From UBA7236 sp964463165 (GTDB taxonomy: Bacteria > Bacteroidota > Bacteroidia > Chitinophagales > BACL12): 64,000 nt of DNA. Location of the stretch: positions 95,308 through 159,307 of the forward strand of contig CAYXBK010000010.1 of NCBI GenBank assembly GCA_964463165.1, in the 5' to 3' direction. The notes beneath the pieces are model-generated. The model had not been told where the DNA came from. It made no database searches and saw only the letters and a list, made by a program, of their open reading frames with translations. Made by a program: the position numbers and the translations under genes. Positions within the stretch are counted from its first letter, which is position 1. The number at the start of each line of letters is the position of its first letter. Below, in pieces: positions 1-8,579 of the stretch.

Positions 1-1
1 C

Positions 2-106
2 GTTGAAATTTCAGGTACGATCACATTACGGAAATTTATCTTCAAAAAGACATACGATTTTAATTATACCGATCAGTTAAATGTGAAGGATATTCAGACG
101 AAATAA
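2..106 (+). CDS. C-terminal end of an unidentified protein (partial)
   Basis: The frame is open from the first bases of the window to a TAA at 104-106, giving 34 residues that end in NVKDIQTK. The start lies outside the window. The stretch alternates hydrophobic and charged residues in a beta-strand-like way (EISGTITLRKFIFKKTYDF), but no family can be named. It runs convergently toward the minus-strand antiterminator gene 61 bases further on. Confidence 0.45.
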   Translation, partial: VEISGTITLRKFIFKKTYDFNYTDQLNVKDIQTK

Positions 107-167
107 TTCGTACAACTTCAATGATTCAGGAATTTATCGCAACGTTCAGACTTTCTTTATTACCTGA

Positions 168-695
168 TCATACTTTACTTATATGTTGCGGCGGGACAGA
201 AATGATCAATACCTGATTGATTACCTGCAGGCGCATAATAAATTGTTTTTCATTTCGTATTTCAATCAGTTCTCCTTCGCAATCTTTTAAAGGTCCGAAA
301 TTGATTTTTACCCGCTCACCTGTTTTGAAATAATCTGGTTCTGATGAAATATGCAGCCCCGTTTCAATAAATTTCTGAATTGCATTGACCTGTTCTTCTT
401 TTACCATTGCATATTTGCCTTCTGATTTTACGAAATCCACTACACCTTCCGTCATTTTCACCAAAGCAAATTCATCAGGATGTGTAAATAAAAAAAGATA
501 TCCGTTGAAAAGCGGGGCATGCACCGTTTTTTTTCTGTCGCTCCACTGGCGAACGGTTTTGATCAAAGGAAGAAATACTTCGATTTTATTTTTTTGCAAA
601 CGTTCGGTAACTTTTTTTTCAGAACGGGATTTTACATACAGCACATACCATTTTTTTTCGGCGGGATATTTCAACAATGCTGCATTTTGTTTCAT
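168..695 (-). CDS. UpxY/NusG-like transcription antitermination protein
   Basis: This 175-residue protein is a NusG paralogue of the UpxY type. The NGN domain starts with KKWYVLYVKSRSEKKV (residues 14-29), and the central stretch FLPLIKTVRQWSDRKK and PLFNGYLFLFTHPDEF is typical of the family. The C-terminal third (from about residue 123, YFKTGERVKINFGPLKDCEG) is KOW-like. Family knowledge: UpxY proteins bind RNA polymerase and suppress premature termination in long polysaccharide operons. Here the gene is the last of a three-gene minus-strand group, 6 bases after a sugar dehydrogenase, so a role in expression of a surface-polysaccharide locus is likely. UpxY genes are usually first rather than last in such loci. 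Confidence 0.85.
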   Translation of the reverse strand: MKQNAALLKYPAEKKWYVLYVKSRSEKKVTERLQKNKIEVFLPLIKTVRQWSDRKKTVHAPLFNGYLFLFTHPDEFALVKMTEGVVDFVKSEGKYAMVKEEQVNAIQKFIETGLHISSEPDYFKTGERVKINFGPLKDCEGELIEIRNEKQFIMRLQVINQVLIISVPPQHISKV

Positions 696-701
696 AAGCC
701 A

Positions 702-1730
702 TCACTTATTGATCAATGCATCCGGCCGTAAGGCATAAATTCTTTCAATTGCATCCACCACCTGCATGCCCTCCGTTGCAGTTGTTGCAATAGGTGCTTT
801 ATCCCGCAACACATCTATTACATTCTGAATAATAAAATGATGATTTGCGGCAGATCCCTTGTAATTTCCATAATCATTAGCCGCATTGGTGGGTGGTAAT
901 TCCGGCAGGATATAATTTTCAATTGAGCAATATTCTATTTCATTCATGTATTGTCCGCCGATCTTTACTGTTCCCTTTTCTGCAATGATGGTGAGGCTGC
1001 TTTCGTAATTTTTTTCAGCAATTGCAGTTGAATAATTCAGATTTCCCATTGCGCCGTTTCCAAATTTAAATAAAACAGAACCCGTGTCTTCGAAATCTGT
1101 AAGATCGTGATGCGATACATCTGCAAATTGCGCCTGAATATGATTTATATTTCCAAACAACCAGATGAGTGTATCGATAAAATGCGAAAACTGCGTGAAT
1201 AAAGTACCGCCATCCAGATCAGCTGATCCATGCCATGTTTCCCTGTCGTAATACCTTGCATCGCGGTTCCAGAAACAATTTACCTGCACAAAATAAATTA
1301 CACCGAGAAGCCGGGTTTCAATAATATTTTTGATCCATGCCGATGGAGGCGAGAAGCGATTCTGCATCACACAAAATACTTTTTTATTTTTTTTCTCGGC
1401 GAGAGAAATTATTTTTTCACAGTCTGATTTTTTTAATGCCATTGGTTTTTCAATCACCACATGTTGTCCGTTCATCAAAACATCCATTGCATGTTGTGCA
1501 TGCAAACCGTTCGGCGTACAAATACACACAACATCAATTTCAAGATCCGACCGCAGTAAATTATAAATTGTCGGGAAAAAAGGAACATCATATTGTTCGA
1601 TATTTAATTCATCGGGCGGCATGATATCGCATAATGCAATTAATTCTGCATCCTGATTCTGACTGATCATTTCGGCATGACGTTTACCGATATGCCCGCA
1701 ACCTACAACAGCGAATTTTATTTTATTCAT
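702..1730 (-). CDS. Gfo/Idh/MocA family NAD(P)-dependent sugar dehydrogenase
   Basis: The 342-residue protein opens with a Rossmann dinucleotide-binding motif (VVGCGHIGKRHAE, residues 8-20) and carries the family signature EKPMALKKSDCEKI, in which the Lys of EKP is the usual catalytic/binding lysine. The substrate domain contains DLDGGTLFTQFSHFID, as in dehydrogenases acting on nucleotide-activated amino-sugars. The upstream neighbour (19 bases away, same strand) is a WbpD-like N-acetyltransferase. In the UDP-2,3-diacetamido-uronic acid pathway a Gfo/Idh/MocA enzyme (WbpB/WlbA) oxidises C3 before amination and acetylation, so that role is inferred. The aminotransferase expected between the two steps is not in this window. 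Confidence 0.85.
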   Translation of the reverse strand: MNKIKFAVVGCGHIGKRHAEMISQNQDAELIALCDIMPPDELNIEQYDVPFFPTIYNLLRSDLEIDVVCICTPNGLHAQHAMDVLMNGQHVVIEKPMALKKSDCEKIISLAEKKNKKVFCVMQNRFSPPSAWIKNIIETRLLGVIYFVQVNCFWNRDARYYDRETWHGSADLDGGTLFTQFSHFIDTLIWLFGNINHIQAQFADVSHHDLTDFEDTGSVLFKFGNGAMGNLNYSTAIAEKNYESSLTIIAEKGTVKIGGQYMNEIEYCSIENYILPELPPTNAANDYGNYKGSAANHHFIIQNVIDVLRDKAPIATTATEGMQVVDAIERIYALRPDALINK

Positions 1731-1749
1731 GTATTTCAGATGGAAAAAT

Positions 1750-2328
1750 TCAGGCTTTTACAACCTGATCTTGTTGCAATAAATATTGTTCACCGGTTTC
1801 CTTGCAAATTGCAGTGGCTGTGTCGTCGAAAATAAGTTTTGATCCGTGTTCACTCATCCATCCGGTTTGCACGGCCGGATTTCCAACTACAAGTGCATAA
1901 TCTTTCACCGGTTTTGTAACAACCGAACCTGCACCGATAAATGCATACCGGCCGATCTCCACACCGCACAATATCGTGGCATTTGCACCGATCGAAGCAC
2001 CTTTTTTTACAATGGTTTTTTGGTAGGCATTTTTTCTTTCAACCGCACTGCGTGGATTTATCACATTTGTAAATACAACAGAGGGGCCGATAAAAACATC
2101 ATCTTCACAAATAACACCTTCATAAACGGAAACATTGTTCTGCACTTTTACATGATTGCCAAGCACTACATTATTTGCAATGAAAACATTTTGGCCGATC
2201 GTGCAGTTTTCACCCACGATGCAGCCATGCATGAGATGCGAAAAATGCCAGATTTTCGTACCGTTGCCGATGCGTGCTCCGTTGTCCACCACTGCAGTTT
2301 CATGAATAAAATATTGCTTACCCGGCAT
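1750..2328 (-). CDS. wbpD: WbpD-like UDP-amino-sugar N-acetyltransferase (left-handed beta-helix)
   Basis: The 192-residue protein consists of hexapeptide repeats of the left-handed beta-helix fold (GNGTKIWHFSHLMHG, GENCTIGQNVFIANNVV, GASIGANATILCGVEIG). The segment QNNVSVYEGVICEDDVFIGP followed by VVFTNVINPRSAVERK is the signature of WbpD/WlbB, which acetylates the 3-amino group of UDP-GlcNAc(3NH2)A during synthesis of diacetamido-uronic acids for O-antigen or capsule. It is the first gene of the minus-strand group, with a -7 promoter box at 2347-2354. The Gfo/Idh/MocA enzyme downstream fits the same pathway. A closely related acetamido-sugar acyltransferase of another pathway cannot be excluded. 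Confidence 0.85.
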   Translation of the reverse strand: MPGKQYFIHETAVVDNGARIGNGTKIWHFSHLMHGCIVGENCTIGQNVFIANNVVLGNHVKVQNNVSVYEGVICEDDVFIGPSVVFTNVINPRSAVERKNAYQKTIVKKGASIGANATILCGVEIGRYAFIGAGSVVTKPVKDYALVVGNPAVQTGWMSEHGSKLIFDDTATAICKETGEQYLLQQDQVVKA

Positions 2329-2346
2329 ACCCTGATTTTATCCTTG

Positions 2347-2354
2347 CAAATATA
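2347..2354 (-). promoter_or_regulatory. Bacteroidota -7 promoter box for the sugar cassette
   Basis: The minus strand reads TATATTTG, a full match to TAnnTTTG, 18 bases upstream of the acetyltransferase ATG. No convincing -33 element is seen. Confidence 0.5.
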
Positions 2355-2373
2355 AGTGATAAACGAGAAGCGT

Positions 2374-2381
2374 TATCTTCG
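2374..2381 (+). promoter_or_regulatory. Putative -7 promoter box deciding the lipoprotein start
   Basis: TATCTTCG (7 of 8 to TAnnTTTG) lies 7 bases before the ATG at 2389. It would place the transcript start downstream of the alternative GTG at 2356, which supports the ATG as the true start. It is back-to-back with the minus-strand box at 2347-2354. Confidence 0.4.
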
Positions 2382-2388
2382 CACCTGC

Positions 2389-3867
2389 ATGTCGAAAGCC
2401 TCGCAAATAACCATATTTACTGCATTTCTCAGCATCCTGTTGGCGAGTTCATGCAAATACAATTTTGAAGGTGAAGTAACGGCAAACGGGGCACCCGAAA
2501 CATTTACAATTATTGATACGATCATCCGGTTTGGCGATGACCGCCTCGAATCGGAAGTTGCATTGAGCTGGTGGGGAGATGATGCGGATGGATTTGTAAC
2601 AGGTTATGAATTTACTTTCGACCAAATTATCACCGAATCAACTTTGTGGATCTATACCGATGCGCAGGACAGCACATTTATCCTTGCCCCGCCTGTTGGT
2701 GAAGATTCTGCAGATTTTGTTTTTCATATCCGGGCCATCGACAACCAGGGATCAGCAGATCCGAGCCCGGCTATGCTGATCATACCGGTTAAAAATTCAC
2801 CGCCTTCAATTCTGATCATACCTGGCTTGAATAATCCGGTAAAATCTTTCCCGGTGCTGAAATATTACTGGCAGGGATCTGACCCCGATGGCGAAGCAAA
2901 CCTGCTCCATTATGAATTGTTTTTTAATGACACAACTGCCGTTCCCTTAATTTTGGATAAAACCGTGAGCTCTGCAATTTTTGAAGCAGAAGATGCAGGG
3001 GCAGATGCTTTTATTTGTCGCGTGTACCCAAATGCATCTGAAATTGCGAACACTGAAACCATCAGCGGTATGCAGGCAAATGCATGGAATAAATTATATG
3101 TAAGGGCAGTGGATCAAAGCAATGCAAAAAGCGAATTTGCAGTAGCCGATTCTGTATTTGTAAAAAAAGTAAGCAGTTCTATTTTGCTGGTGGATGGTTA
3201 TACTTCAACAACAAATGAAAATTTTTATGCGACGCATCTCATCAATAATGGATTTTCCGTTTTTGATACAATTCAGATTTTTGAAACGGTGAGCGGTGAT
3301 TATACACAGCAGTCTGCCGATAATCTGACGCAGGAAAAAGTTTTTGATTTATTTGACCTCATCGTCTGGTTCAGCAATGATGCCGGAAATTCATTTTCAC
3401 TTGCACAAAAAACAACAGAATCGTTTTTCAATTCCGGCGGTAAAATGCTGATGAGTGTTTATATATCATCCACTTTTGACCCGCTTTCCAATTTTCTTGA
3501 TTTTACACCCATCAGTTCTCTTGTAGATCCGGTTGATACGACCCTGATCCTTGATCTCGGGGCGCAGCTGATTCCGGCCGGAGGCAGTTATCCCGTTCTG
3601 CAGGGCACATCGATCGTCAGTATTGTAAAACCGATCAATCTGCAGATCGGTGCAAGCCCGCTTTATGATGCAAATCTCACTGCCAAAGATGAAGTAACAC
3701 TCAGTTTTACTCCATGGACAGGAAATGCAACTGTAATGGCGAAAAAATATGATATCGCCGGAAACACAAATTTTGTGATCTCAACACTGGAATTGCATAA
3801 GCTTGACGGACTGATGAATATGGACAATTTATTTCAAACAATTCTTACGGATGAATTCGGTTTTTGA
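2389..3867 (+). CDS. Secreted lipoprotein with Ig/FN3-like domains
   Basis: The start chosen is the ATG at 2389, giving 492 residues; an in-frame GTG at 2356 would put charged residues ahead of the signal sequence and lies upstream of a promoter box. The N-terminus is a lipoprotein signal (TIFTAFLSILLASSC) with the lipidated Cys followed by KYNFEG. Two beta-sandwich domains are suggested by WWGDDADGFVTGYEFTFD and YYWQGSDPDGEANLLHYEL, a pattern of Ig/FN3-like modules in Bacteroidota surface proteins. The C-terminal half (ILLVDGYTSTTNENFYATHL) resembles an alpha/beta domain but no catalytic motif was recognised. Its last 17 bases overlap purN, so the two may be cotranscribed. Function unknown. 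Confidence 0.7.
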   Translation: MSKASQITIFTAFLSILLASSCKYNFEGEVTANGAPETFTIIDTIIRFGDDRLESEVALSWWGDDADGFVTGYEFTFDQIITESTLWIYTDAQDSTFILAPPVGEDSADFVFHIRAIDNQGSADPSPAMLIIPVKNSPPSILIIPGLNNPVKSFPVLKYYWQGSDPDGEANLLHYELFFNDTTAVPLILDKTVSSAIFEAEDAGADAFICRVYPNASEIANTETISGMQANAWNKLYVRAVDQSNAKSEFAVADSVFVKKVSSSILLVDGYTSTTNENFYATHLINNGFSVFDTIQIFETVSGDYTQQSADNLTQEKVFDLFDLIVWFSNDAGNSFSLAQKTTESFFNSGGKMLMSVYISSTFDPLSNFLDFTPISSLVDPVDTTLILDLGAQLIPAGGSYPVLQGTSIVSIVKPINLQIGASPLYDANLTAKDEVTLSFTPWTGNATVMAKKYDIAGNTNFVISTLELHKLDGLMNMDNLFQTILTDEFGF

Positions 3868-4462
3868 AAAATCTCCGAATAAAAAATTTGCAGTAACCAT
3901 ATTTGCTTCCGGTGCTGGAACCAATGCTGAAAACTGCATGAAATATTTTCAGCAGCATCCCTTCATATTCGTTAACTATATTATCTCCAATAATCCTGCG
4001 GCAGCAGTACTTGAAAAAGCAAAAAAATATCGTGTGCCTGTAAAGGTGATACCAAAACAGGAATGGGCTGAAACAGGAAAGATCATTGATTTTCTCCGTG
4101 AACAATCTACTGACCTGATAGTACTTGCCGGTTATCTGGCATTGCTTCCGCCTACGCTGGTAAAGGCTTTCAGCGGAAGGATCCTGAATCTCCACCCTGC
4201 ATTGCTCCCTAAATTCGGCGGTAAAGGTATGTACGGATCAAAAGTGCACATGGCGGTTTTAGAGCAGAAAGAAACAGAAACGGGTATAACGATCCACGAA
4301 GTGAATGAAGAATATGATAAAGGTAAAATCCTGTTTCAAAAAAAAATTAAAATCAATTCAGATGACACCGTTTCTTCGATTGAAAAAAAAATAAGAGAGC
4401 TTGAATTTTATTACTTACCGAGAACCATTGAATCAATTTTATTGGATCAGCCGGTTAAATAA
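3851..4462 (+). CDS. purN: Phosphoribosylglycinamide formyltransferase
   Basis: The 203-residue protein transfers a formyl group from 10-formyl-tetrahydrofolate to GAR in purine synthesis. The N-terminal motif FASGAGTNAE binds the phosphoribosyl group. The catalytic Asn-His pair is in ILNLHPALLPKFGG, and the catalytic Asp is in GITIHEVNEEYDKGKI. The length matches the family (about 190-215 aa). The ATG overlaps the end of the upstream lipoprotein gene by 17 bases. The next gene is purH, the last steps of the same pathway, although purH appears to have its own promoter. Confidence 0.95.
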   Translation: MNSVFEKSPNKKFAVTIFASGAGTNAENCMKYFQQHPFIFVNYIISNNPAAAVLEKAKKYRVPVKVIPKQEWAETGKIIDFLREQSTDLIVLAGYLALLPPTLVKAFSGRILNLHPALLPKFGGKGMYGSKVHMAVLEQKETETGITIHEVNEEYDKGKILFQKKIKINSDDTVSSIEKKIRELEFYYLPRTIESILLDQPVK

Positions 4463-4514
4463 AATTATTTTTCTTTTTAGCTCTTATTTCAATTAAAATC
4501 TCCATTGCTTCATC

Positions 4515-4522
4515 TAATTTTG
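4515..4522 (+). promoter_or_regulatory. -7 promoter box for purH
   Basis: TAATTTTG matches TAnnTTTG fully, 24 bases before the purH ATG and inside the purN-purH gap. Confidence 0.45.
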
Positions 4523-4546
4523 TAATTCATTTTTTAATTGTTTTTC

Positions 4547-6082
4547 ATGCAACTTCCGGTTACCATCAAATCTGCATTAATTTCTGTTTATTATAAAGAT
4601 CAGCTGGAACCCCTGATTCGCAAATTGGATGCATTAGGTGTTACAATTTATTCAACCGGCGGCACAGGAAAATTTATTGCCGATCTGGGTATGCAGGTGG
4701 AAATGGTTGAGGATCTTACAAGCTACCCGTCGATCCTGGGCGGAAGGGTAAAAACCCTGCATCCCAAGGTTTTTGGCGGAATTCTCGCCCGCCGCGATAT
4801 GCAGGAAGATACCCTTCAGCTGGACCAGTTCGGCATCCCGCCGATCGATCTGGTTATTGTAGATCTCTATCCATTTGAAGAAACTGTTCAGGCAACCGAT
4901 GATGAACCGGCAATTATTGAAAAAATAGATATCGGTGGTGTTTCACTTATCAGAGCAGCTGCAAAGAATTTTAAAGATGTTGTAATTATCTCTTCAAAAA
5001 ATGAATATGCCGAATTGCTTGCATTTTTAGAAACACAAAGTGGTGAAACAACTCTTTCTCAAAGAAAATATTTTGCAAAGAAAGCTTTTGAAGTAACTGC
5101 TCATTATGACCAGGCGATTTATACCTATTTCAATCATAATGAAAATTTCCATTTTGGATTTGCTCCGAAAATTGAAATGCGCTATGGAGAAAATCCACAT
5201 CAACAGGCTGCATTTTTCGGCAAGCTTAATTCCGTGTTCGATAAATTGCACGGAAAGGAAATTTCCTATAATAATCTGGTGGACATTGAATCATGTGTTT
5301 ACCTGATGGAAGAATTCAAATCTGAAACCGCAGCCGGGCATGCCGTATTTGCGATCATCAAGCATACTAACGCCTGCGGGCTGGCTGTGGCGGACAGTCT
5401 GGAAAGCGCATGGGACAAAGCATTGGCAGGGGATCCTGTATCAGCTTTTGGCGGGGTTCTCATTTCAAATACCGTTGTCGACCTGCCTACGGCAAATAAA
5501 ATAAATGAATTGTTTTTTGAGGTGCTGATTGCTCCCGGTTTTGATGCGGAAGCGCTGACTATTTTACAAACAAAGAAAAACAGAATATTGCTGAAGCAAT
5601 TGCAATTTGATTTTCCTTCCGTGCAATTCAAGAGTTTATTAAATGGTGTAATTGTTCAGGACAGAAACACAAACTCTTCAGAAGAACAACAATTGCAGTT
5701 TGTAACTGATAAAAAACCAGGCGCTGCACAAATCGAAGATTTATTATTTGCTGAAAAAGCAGTCAAGCATTTAAAATCAAATGGAATAGTGCTGGTGAAG
5801 CAAAAACAGTTAATTGGTTGTGGTACGGGACAAACCTCCCGTGTAGATGCATTGAATCAGGCAATTGTAAAAGCAAGAGCATTTGGTTTTGATATACATG
5901 GTGCTGCAATGGCAAGCGAAGCATTTTTCCCCTTCCCCGATTGTGTCGAAATCGCCTGGAATGCAGGCGTGACGGCCGTTATACAACCGGGAGGGAGTGT
6001 GCGTGATCAGGAATCAATTGCATTTTGTAATGCACACGGGCTCGCTATGGTAACAACCGGCTTGCGTCATTTTAAACATTAA
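4547..6082 (+). CDS. purH: Bifunctional AICAR formyltransferase / IMP cyclohydrolase
   Basis: This 511-residue enzyme performs the last two steps of IMP synthesis. The N-terminal MGS-like cyclohydrolase domain (about residues 1-140) shows YSTGGTGKFIADLG and GGRVKTLHPKVFGGIL. The transformylase domain shows MRYGENPHQQAAFF, AIIKHTNACGLA with the catalytic Lys-His, and CGTGQTSRVDALNQAI; it ends with IQPGGSVRDQESI and GLRHFKH, as in the family. The ATG at 4547 was preferred over a TTG three codons upstream. It precedes the mre cluster, an order common in Bacteroidota. Confidence 0.97.
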   Translation: MQLPVTIKSALISVYYKDQLEPLIRKLDALGVTIYSTGGTGKFIADLGMQVEMVEDLTSYPSILGGRVKTLHPKVFGGILARRDMQEDTLQLDQFGIPPIDLVIVDLYPFEETVQATDDEPAIIEKIDIGGVSLIRAAAKNFKDVVIISSKNEYAELLAFLETQSGETTLSQRKYFAKKAFEVTAHYDQAIYTYFNHNENFHFGFAPKIEMRYGENPHQQAAFFGKLNSVFDKLHGKEISYNNLVDIESCVYLMEEFKSETAAGHAVFAIIKHTNACGLAVADSLESAWDKALAGDPVSAFGGVLISNTVVDLPTANKINELFFEVLIAPGFDAEALTILQTKKNRILLKQLQFDFPSVQFKSLLNGVIVQDRNTNSSEEQQLQFVTDKKPGAAQIEDLLFAEKAVKHLKSNGIVLVKQKQLIGCGTGQTSRVDALNQAIVKARAFGFDIHGAAMASEAFFPFPDCVEIAWNAGVTAVIQPGGSVRDQESIAFCNAHGLAMVTTGLRHFKH

Positions 6083-6172
6083 TCATCAATTGATCTGTTG
6101 CAGTTATGCAGACGAATTAATTATAAATCTGCTGGAACCTGAAACAGATACTCGAAACATATTAAATTTTAT

Positions 6173-6180
6173 TAGTTTTA
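6173..6180 (+). promoter_or_regulatory. Possible -7 promoter box for the mre operon
   Basis: TAGTTTTA is a 7-of-8 match to TAnnTTTG, 16 bases before the mreB ATG in the 114-base gap after purH. No clear -33 element. Confidence 0.35.
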
Positions 6181-6196
6181 AAACTTAAACGAAATC

Positions 6197-7222
6197 ATGG
6201 GATTATTCAATTTTCTGACACAGGAAATCGCTATAGACCTCGGCACAGCAAACACACTTATTATTGCACATGATAAGGTGATGGTTGATGAGCCTTCAAT
6301 AGTTGCGATAGATCGCAAATCTGAAAAAGTGATTGCTGTTGGAAAACGTGCGATGCAGATGCATGAAAAAACGCATGAAAATATTAAAACGATCAGGCCA
6401 TTAAAAGATGGTGTGATTGCAGATTTTCAGGCGGCAGAAGCAATGATCCGCGGCATGATCAGCATGATATTTCCTAAAAACAAATTATTCAAACCATCTC
6501 TTGTGATGGTGATATGTATTCCATCCGGAATTACCGAAGTGGAAAAAAGAGCCGTGAAAGATTCTGCTGAACAGGCAGGTGCCCGCGAAGCGTATATGAT
6601 ACATGAGCCGATGGCCGCTGCACTCGGTATCGGTTTGGATGTGCAGGAGCCGGTGGGAAATATGATCATCGATATCGGCGGGGGAACCACTGAAATTGCG
6701 GTGGTTGCCTTATCAGGGATTGTGTGCGACCAGAGTATTCGTGTAGCCGGTGATGAGTTCACTGCAGATATTGTTGATTATATGCGCAGGCAGCATAATT
6801 TATTAATTGGTGAACGCACAGCGGAGGCTATCAAAATAAATGTCGGATCTGCACTCGTTGAATTGGATGAAGCACCTGAAGATTATCAGGTAAGCGGCCG
6901 CGATTTAATGACGGGTATTCCGAAACAATTAATTGTTACATATTCTGAAATTGCACATTGTCTTGATAAATCCATTTCAAAAGTGGAAGAAGCAATTTTG
7001 AAAGCATTGGAAACAACACCACCGGAATTAGCTTCCGATATTCAGCGCAATGGAATTTATTTAACCGGTGGCGGTGCATTGCTCCGCGGACTGGATAAAC
7101 GTATTTCAATTAAAACAAAACTCCAGGTGCATATTGCGGATGATCCATTACGTGCAGTTGTAAGAGGAACCGGTATTGCATTGAAGAACCGTGAACAGTA
7201 TGCAGCATTGTTATTATCCTAA
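6197..7222 (+). CDS. mreB: Rod shape-determining actin homologue MreB
   Basis: MreB forms membrane-bound filaments that guide the lateral-wall elongasome. The 341-residue protein has the actin-fold nucleotide-binding motifs: phosphate 1 (AIDLGTANTLI), phosphate 2 (MIIDIGGGTTEIAVVAL) and the adenosine region (IYLTGGGALLRGLD). The N-terminal MGLFNF is the short amphipathic start usual for MreB. It begins a five-gene run mreB-mreC-mreD-pbp2-rodA with gaps of 12 bases or overlaps, so this is one operon. Confidence 0.97.
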   Translation: MGLFNFLTQEIAIDLGTANTLIIAHDKVMVDEPSIVAIDRKSEKVIAVGKRAMQMHEKTHENIKTIRPLKDGVIADFQAAEAMIRGMISMIFPKNKLFKPSLVMVICIPSGITEVEKRAVKDSAEQAGAREAYMIHEPMAAALGIGLDVQEPVGNMIIDIGGGTTEIAVVALSGIVCDQSIRVAGDEFTADIVDYMRRQHNLLIGERTAEAIKINVGSALVELDEAPEDYQVSGRDLMTGIPKQLIVTYSEIAHCLDKSISKVEEAILKALETTPPELASDIQRNGIYLTGGGALLRGLDKRISIKTKLQVHIADDPLRAVVRGTGIALKNREQYAALLLS

Positions 7223-7234
7223 TAAGCGGTTCAC

Positions 7235-8071
7235 ATGCGTAGTTTCATTCAGTTTCTTATCCGTAATTATGCAATAATTATTTTTCTTCTTCTGGAAGCA
7301 GTTTCATTCTATTTTGTTTTCACTTACAATAAATTTCAGCATACATATTTTGTAAATACGGCAGGCGATTTATCCGGGAATGTGCTGAACCGCTATCATA
7401 ATTTCAAATCTTATTTCTCACTCGATGAAGTGAACGATAGTCTGATAAATGAAAATGCAAGGTTGCGTGCGCAACTCGAAGAATCAATGATCATTGATTC
7501 TTCCAGATCATATACAATGCGTGATTCTTCCGGCAAACAATTATACACGTATATTCCTGCCGAGGTAATCAGTAATTCTTATACCGAAGCAAATAATTAT
7601 ATCACGCTGAACCGCGGTTCCAATCACGGCATTCAAAAAAACATGGGCGTAATTTCTTCAAATGGAATTGCAGGACAGGTTGTGGATGTGTCTGAAAATT
7701 TCAGTGTGGTAATGAGCGTATTGCACAGCAGATTTAAAGCATCCGTTGCAATTAAAAGAAATAATACGCAGGGCCGTTTATTATGGGATATGAAAGATCC
7801 GACAGTTATCCGGATGATTGAAGTATCGGAACAGGGATTTCCTACTTTGGGAGATACAATTTTAACAACAAGTTCATCGCGGATTTATCCGCCTGGAATT
7901 TTGGTGGGCACCATTTCCGATTTCGGTAAAGAGGCGGGAAATAATTATTATACGCTGGATATCAAATTGTCAACAGATTTCAGTTCGCTGAAATATGTAT
8001 ATGTTGTAAATGACCTGATGCGCACAGAACGTGATTCAATTCAAATGAAAGTGATAAATGCCGATAATTAA
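7235..8071 (+). CDS. mreC: Rod shape-determining protein MreC
   Basis: The 278-residue protein has an N-terminal membrane anchor (YAIIIFLLLEAVSFYFVF, about residues 12-29), a short coiled region (EVNDSLINENARLRAQLEE) and the periplasmic beta-barrel MreC core (YITLNRGSNHGIQKNMGVIS, GIAGQVVDVSENFSVV). It links the cytoplasmic MreB filament to PBP2 and RodA. The gene starts 12 bases after mreB and overlaps mreD by 14 bases. Confidence 0.93.
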   Translation: MRSFIQFLIRNYAIIIFLLLEAVSFYFVFTYNKFQHTYFVNTAGDLSGNVLNRYHNFKSYFSLDEVNDSLINENARLRAQLEESMIIDSSRSYTMRDSSGKQLYTYIPAEVISNSYTEANNYITLNRGSNHGIQKNMGVISSNGIAGQVVDVSENFSVVMSVLHSRFKASVAIKRNNTQGRLLWDMKDPTVIRMIEVSEQGFPTLGDTILTTSSSRIYPPGILVGTISDFGKEAGNNYYTLDIKLSTDFSSLKYVYVVNDLMRTERDSIQMKVINADN

Positions 8072-8579
8072 TTGGTTGATACGATTATTGGGATGTATTT
8101 TACTCATCCTGTTTCAGGTGCTCGTTTTGAACGACCTGGATGCGGGACAGTTTATTCATCCTTATGTATATCCGATGTTTATTTTAATGATGCCTTTCAA
8201 AACACCCGACTGGCTGCTGATGCTGATTGCATTTGCCATTGGTATTACAATCGATACATTTTCCAACACGCCCGGCATGCACGCCGCGGCAAGTGTTTTA
8301 ATTGCGTATATCAGGCCCGTTTTTGTAAAAATATATACACCGGTTACAGGTTATGAAAATATTACATCGCCTTCGATCAACCAGCTTGGGTTTGTTTGGT
8401 TCTTATTATTCAGCATCACATTGATTTTTATTCATCATTTTGTTTATTTTTTAATTCTGATTTTCTGGCCACATAATCTCGGCGACCTGTTAATTAATAT
8501 TTTACTCAGCACACTTGTATCTACCCTGCTCACGATAATTTTGGCATATCTGTTTTCATCAAGGAAAGTAAAAGCATAA
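8058..8579 (+). CDS. mreD: Rod shape-determining membrane protein MreD
   Basis: The 173-residue protein is almost entirely hydrophobic with five to six membrane segments (LIRLLGCILLILFQVLVL, WLLMLIAFAIGITIDTFS, FVWFLLFSITLIFIHHFV, LINILLSTLVSTLLTIIL). Sequence conservation of MreD is low, but the family pattern around GITIDTFSNTPGMHA and its position between mreC and pbp2 make the call safe. Its stop abuts the pbp2 ATG directly. Confidence 0.9.
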   Translation: MPIINWLIRLLGCILLILFQVLVLNDLDAGQFIHPYVYPMFILMMPFKTPDWLLMLIAFAIGITIDTFSNTPGMHAAASVLIAYIRPVFVKIYTPVTGYENITSPSINQLGFVWFLLFSITLIFIHHFVYFLILIFWPHNLGDLLINILLSTLVSTLLTIILAYLFSSRKVKA

